Positions 60,848 through 64,000 of a stretch of 64,000 bases of DNA are shown here, piece by piece. Position 1 is the first letter of the stretch; each line of letters begins with the position of its first letter. The notes below the pieces were generated by a model. That model saw nothing but the letters and a program-made list of their open reading frames with translations. It had not been told where the DNA came from and searched no databases. Source of the DNA: G965230065 sp965230065 (lineage in GTDB: Bacteria; Bacteroidota; Bacteroidia; Cytophagales; Cyclobacteriaceae). The position numbers and the translations under genes were made by a program. The stretch covers positions 2,914,001 through 2,978,000 of the forward strand of contig OZ245942.1 in NCBI GenBank assembly GCA_965230065.1. Reading direction: 5' to 3'.

Positions 60848-60855
60848 TATCTTTG
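60848..60855 (+). promoter_or_regulatory. Promoter of proS (-7 box)
   Basis: TATCTTTG matches TAnnTTTG and lies about 83 bases before the ATG; GTTA ending at 60826, 21 bases upstream, could serve as a weak -33. It sits in the 160-base divergent region shared with the Tyr/Ser-rich protein gene. Confidence 0.5.
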
Positions 60856-60938
60856 TGCTATTCAATTACCTACTTTGTGCTTTTATTGTTAACGATTAAA
60901 AAGGTACAAATTTTATACCAGATAAACAAAAAACTTAC

Positions 60939-62417
60939 ATGAGCAAAGGCTTACCCAAGCGTAGCGAAGATTATTCTGCGTGGTACAACGAATTAGTAAA
61001 GAAAGCAGACCTGGCCGAAATTTCCCCTGTACGAGGCTGCATGGTTATTAAACCCTATGGTTTTTCTATATGGGAAAAGATGCAGGCAGAGCTGGATCGT
61101 ATGTTTAAAGAAACCGGGCATTCCAATGCCTATTTTCCTCTTTTTGTGCCAAAATCTTACCTCAGCAAAGAGGCACAGCACGTAGAAGGCTTTGCCAAAG
61201 AATGTGCCGTAGTAACGCACCACCGCCTTAAAACCTCAGAAGATGGCAAAGGCGTGGTAGTAGACCCGGAAGCAAAGCTGGAAGAAGAATTGATTGTTCG
61301 CCCTACTTCAGAAACAGTAATTTGGGGGGCTTATAAAAATTGGGTGCAATCGTACCGCGATTTGCCCATTTTGGTAAACCAGTGGGCCAATGTAGTACGG
61401 TGGGAAATGCGTACCCGCCTGTTTTTGCGCACGACAGAATTTCTCTGGCAGGAAGGCCACACGGCCCATGCCACCCGTGATGAAGCCGTGGCAGAAGCTG
61501 AGCAAATGCTGAAAGTATATGCCGATTTTGCCGAAAACCACATGGCGCTCCCTGTTATCCAGGGTATAAAAACAGAAAGTGAGCGTTTTGCGGGTGCATT
61601 GGAAACCTATTGTATTGAAGCGTTGATGCAAGATGGAAAAGCCCTGCAGGCTGGCACTTCCCACTTTTTAGGGCAGAATTTTGCCCATGCCTTTGATGTA
61701 AAATTTCTCAATAAAGAAGGAAAATTGGAATATGTTTGGGGCACTTCCTGGGGCGTGAGTACCCGGCTGATGGGCGCCCTCATCATGGCCCATTCTGATG
61801 ACAGCGGACTGGTGCTGCCACCCACACTGGCACCGATTCAGGTAGTGATTGTGCCCATTTTCAAGCGGGATGAAGAACTGGCTGCTATTTCAGAAAAAGT
61901 TGAAAATATCGCCAATAAACTTAAAGCATTGGGTATTTCTGTAAAGTTTGACAACCGTGATACCTACAAGCCCGGGTGGAAGTTTGCCGAATATGAACTG
62001 AAAGGAGTTCCTGTCCGTATTGCCATCGGCCCCCGCGATTTGGAAAACAATACGGTAGAAATAGCCCGGCGCGATACCAAAGAAAAGCAGGTATACGAAA
62101 TGAACGAGCAGTTGCCCGGCACCATCAAGGAATTATTGGATGACATTCAACAAAATATTTATAATAAGGCCCAACAGAACCTTACCCAAAACATCCGAAA
62201 AGCAGATGATTATGATGATTTTAAAAAGATTTTGGATGAAAAAGGAGGTTTCGTAAGTGCCCATTGGGATGGTTCCCCCGAAACAGAGGAAAAAATTAAA
62301 GAAGAAACCAAGGCTACTATCCGCTGTATTCCGCTTAATAACGAAAGAGAAGAAGGGAAGTGTATTTACAGTGGCAAGCTTTCCACCCAAAGGGTGCTTT
62401 TTGCCAGGGCTTATTAA
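60939..62417 (+). CDS. proS: Prolyl-tRNA synthetase (short, eukaryote/archaeal-like type)
   Basis: A 492-residue class II synthetase that charges tRNA-Pro in the cytosol. Class II motif 2 region is RWEMRTRLFLRTTEFLWQEG with HTAHATRDEA; RPTSETVIW and AGTSHFLGQNFAHAFD are proline-type specific; and the anticodon-binding domain (VVIVPIFKR, FAEYELKGVPVRIAIG) is followed by a C-terminal zinc-like domain ending in ARAY. Length of about 490 and absence of the YbaK-type editing insert place it in the archaeal/eukaryal-type group also used by Bacteroidota. Confidence 0.96.
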   Translation: MSKGLPKRSEDYSAWYNELVKKADLAEISPVRGCMVIKPYGFSIWEKMQAELDRMFKETGHSNAYFPLFVPKSYLSKEAQHVEGFAKECAVVTHHRLKTSEDGKGVVVDPEAKLEEELIVRPTSETVIWGAYKNWVQSYRDLPILVNQWANVVRWEMRTRLFLRTTEFLWQEGHTAHATRDEAVAEAEQMLKVYADFAENHMALPVIQGIKTESERFAGALETYCIEALMQDGKALQAGTSHFLGQNFAHAFDVKFLNKEGKLEYVWGTSWGVSTRLMGALIMAHSDDSGLVLPPTLAPIQVVIVPIFKRDEELAAISEKVENIANKLKALGISVKFDNRDTYKPGWKFAEYELKGVPVRIAIGPRDLENNTVEIARRDTKEKQVYEMNEQLPGTIKELLDDIQQNIYNKAQQNLTQNIRKADDYDDFKKILDEKGGFVSAHWDGSPETEEKIKEETKATIRCIPLNNEREEGKCIYSGKLSTQRVLFARAY

Positions 62418-62433
62418 GGTAAATGCCCAAATT

Positions 62434-62573
62434 CTAAGCTCTAAATCCAAAACTTTTACGCTTTAGTGGTAGTAAATGGAAATTTATTAAAGTAATGCTG
62501 AGCCTGCTTTAGTATCAGTGTTTTTGAATTTGAAAGGTAAGTATTGGAATTTTTTTTTGGATTTAGTGCTTAG
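62434..62573. repeat. Long-arm inverted repeat between proS and nfeD
   Basis: CTAAGCTCTAAATCCAAAA at 62434-62452 and TTTTGGATTTAGTGCTTAG at 62555-62573 are reverse complements over 19 bases with one mismatch, separated by 102 AT-rich bases. It does not have the short loop of an intrinsic terminator. It could be the ends of a small non-autonomous element or an extended mRNA stem after proS. Confidence 0.55.
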
Positions 62574-62663
62574 GGTTTAGAAATTTTTACTTTAATTGTT
62601 TTTTTAAAGCGGCCTTTTGTATTCATATAATTTGCATCTGATGCCATAAAACACTTATTTGGG

Positions 62664-63149
62664 ATGACTTGGTTTACAATTGCTCTTTTGCTCTTTTTAG
62701 GAGTACTGTTTGTTGTGCTTGAGCTCATTTTTGTGCCGGGCACAACCATTGTCGGTATTATCGGTGTGGTGCTCACTATTATCGGCATTTTCTTCGCTTT
62801 TCAGGACTTTGGAACTGGTGCAGGGTGGCTGGCGATAGGTATTACCGTTGTAGCGAATATTATTGCCATCATCATTTCCTTACAAACGGGAACCTGGGAA
62901 AAGTTGGGCTTAAAAGGAACCAGTACGAGCCGGGTAAATGATACTATTTTGTATAATTTAGAAGAAGGGGATATTGGGAAAGCCATTTCTGCCATGAGGC
63001 CGTCTGGCACAGTGGAGTTTAAAGAGCAGTTGATGGAAGCCAGCACGTTTGGCGAGTATGTGGCTGCTGGCACAAAAGTGCGCATCAAGGAAATTCAGGG
63101 AAAAACAATTTACGTAGAAACCTTAGATAAATATCAAAAAAACGCTTAG
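62664..63149 (+). CDS. nfeD: NfeD-like membrane protein
   Basis: A 161-residue protein of the short NfeD type. Two to three N-terminal helices (MTWFTIALLLFLGVLFVVLE, then GTTIVGIIGVVLTIIGIFFA) are followed by an OB-fold domain (GKAISAMRPSGTVEFK, AAGTKVRIKEIQGKTIYVE). Such proteins partner flotillin-like scaffold proteins in membrane microdomains. The next gene, 10 bases on, is floA, the usual pairing. Confidence 0.9.
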   Translation: MTWFTIALLLFLGVLFVVLELIFVPGTTIVGIIGVVLTIIGIFFAFQDFGTGAGWLAIGITVVANIIAIIISLQTGTWEKLGLKGTSTSRVNDTILYNLEEGDIGKAISAMRPSGTVEFKEQLMEASTFGEYVAAGTKVRIKEIQGKTIYVETLDKYQKNA

Positions 63150-63159
63150 ATAACACATT

Positions 63160-64000
63160 ATGGACGGAATTCTGCTCATCGCGATCATCGTTGGATCGAT
63201 TATCCTCTTCTTCATTTTTCTTTATTTTATTCCTATCAATCTATGGGTTACCGCTATCTTTTCGGGGGTAAGGATTGGTTTGCTGGAGCTGGTGTTTATG
63301 CGCATCCGGAAAGTACCGCCCAGCATTATTGTGCGGGAAATGATTACGGCCAACAAAGCCGGGCTGCAAGTAACCTCCACCGAACTGGAAACGCATTATC
63401 TGGCTGGAGGAAACGTACCCAATGTAATTAAAGCCCTTATTTCAGCAGATAAGGCTAATATTCAGCTTTCTTTTCAGCAGGCTACAGCCATTGATTTGGC
63501 AGGGCGTGATGTATTTGAAGCGGTGCAGATTTCTGTAAACCCGAAGGTCATCAACACCCCCGAAATTTCCGGGGTAGCGCAGGATGGTATTCAGCTCACT
63601 GCTAAAGCACGGGTAACCGTGCGGGCCAATATACAGCAGTTGGTAGGTGGCGCCGGGGAAGATACCATTCTGGCCCGGGTAGGCGAAGGGATTGTAACGT
63701 CCATCGGTTCGGCCAAAACACACTCAGATGTACTGGAAAATCCCGATAAAATATCCAAGTTGGTATTAGAACGCGGATTGGATGCCGGTACGGCTTTCAC
63801 TATACTTTCCATTGATATTGCAGATGTGAATGTAGGCAGTAACATCGGTGCAAAACTGCAAATTGACCAGGCCAATGCCGATCTGAAAGTGGCGGAAGCC
63901 AAAGCGGAAGAGCGACGGGCCATGGCCGTAGCTACTGAGCAGGAAATGAAAGCCAAAGCCCAGGAAGCCCGGGCTACCGTAATTCAGGCTGAAGCCGAAA
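63160..64000 (+). CDS. floA: Flotillin-like protein FloA, 3' end cut by the window
   Basis: 280 codons are visible and the frame is still open at the window edge. After a membrane hairpin (ILLIAIIVGSIILFFIFLYF) come FMRIRKVPPSIIVREMITAN, AGLQVTSTELETHYLAGGNV and VQISVNPKVINTPEISGVA, all characteristic of FloA. The SPFH domain ends near SIDIADVNVGSNIGAKLQID and is followed by the start of the Ala/Glu/Lys coiled coil. It scaffolds membrane microdomains together with NfeD. The family is usually about 330 residues, so roughly 50 are missing. Confidence 0.95.
   Translation, partial: MDGILLIAIIVGSIILFFIFLYFIPINLWVTAIFSGVRIGLLELVFMRIRKVPPSIIVREMITANKAGLQVTSTELETHYLAGGNVPNVIKALISADKANIQLSFQQATAIDLAGRDVFEAVQISVNPKVINTPEISGVAQDGIQLTAKARVTVRANIQQLVGGAGEDTILARVGEGIVTSIGSAKTHSDVLENPDKISKLVLERGLDAGTAFTILSIDIADVNVGSNIGAKLQIDQANADLKVAEAKAEERRAMAVATEQEMKAKAQEARATVIQAEAE

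Overview
The window looks like chromosomal DNA of a Bacteroidota bacterium, probably a marine or aquatic Cytophagales-like lineage. The phylum call rests on families mostly seen there (DUF1599, BT_3928-type DoxX protein, DUF2911, TPR-CHAT proteins, OmpP1/FadL porin, CdaA next to FolP), on promoters resembling the Bacteroidota TAnnTTTG -7 box, and on the near absence of Shine-Dalgarno sequences. One striking SD exception lies at 60784-60792. The order-level call is inference. No rRNA, tRNA, CRISPR array, transposase or phage structural gene was seen.

Layout. 1-7.2 kb: end of a protein cut by the window, a membrane-anchored AraC regulator, a PIG-L deacetylase, a structured repeat, a HEPN/MNT toxin-antitoxin pair, a two-gene 2-hydroxyacid oxidation/reduction operon and an SMR exporter. 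7.3-12.4 kb: CDF zinc exporter, then a PL8 polysaccharide lyase and an SSS transporter that share a near-identical promoter/operator. 12.4-12.65 kb: a candidate structured ncRNA on the minus strand. 12.9-17 kb: SAM hydrolase, ATP-grasp protein, YHS, DinB and NRDE proteins.

17.4-21.6 kb holds the most unusual locus: a cell-wall hydrolase-like gene (TIGR02594-type plus peptidoglycan-binding domain) followed by five compact genes of unrecognised function. All five carry one version or another of an 'IDGD' motif in a similar setting, and one has a long cationic amphipathic stretch and a terminal membrane segment. I read it as a self-contained cassette, possibly a membrane- or wall-targeting competition or defence system; its function is unknown. 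It is followed by an M28 peptidase lipoprotein and two tandem secreted, membrane-anchored TPR-CHAT (caspase-like) proteins.

29.7-49.8 kb: a phosphotriesterase-like enzyme with a nitrilase, then an exopolysaccharide cluster (flippase, polymerase, four GT4 glycosyltransferases) interleaved with seven sulfotransferases, which implies a heavily sulfated polymer. It is followed by an operon of a MetE-like methyltransferase, a UlaG-like metallo-hydrolase and a second phosphotriesterase-like enzyme. 50-64 kb: mostly housekeeping genes (murB, cdaA-folP, aroK, proS, nfeD-floA) with an OmpP1 porin, a Tyr/Ser-rich secreted protein and several palindromic intergenic elements.
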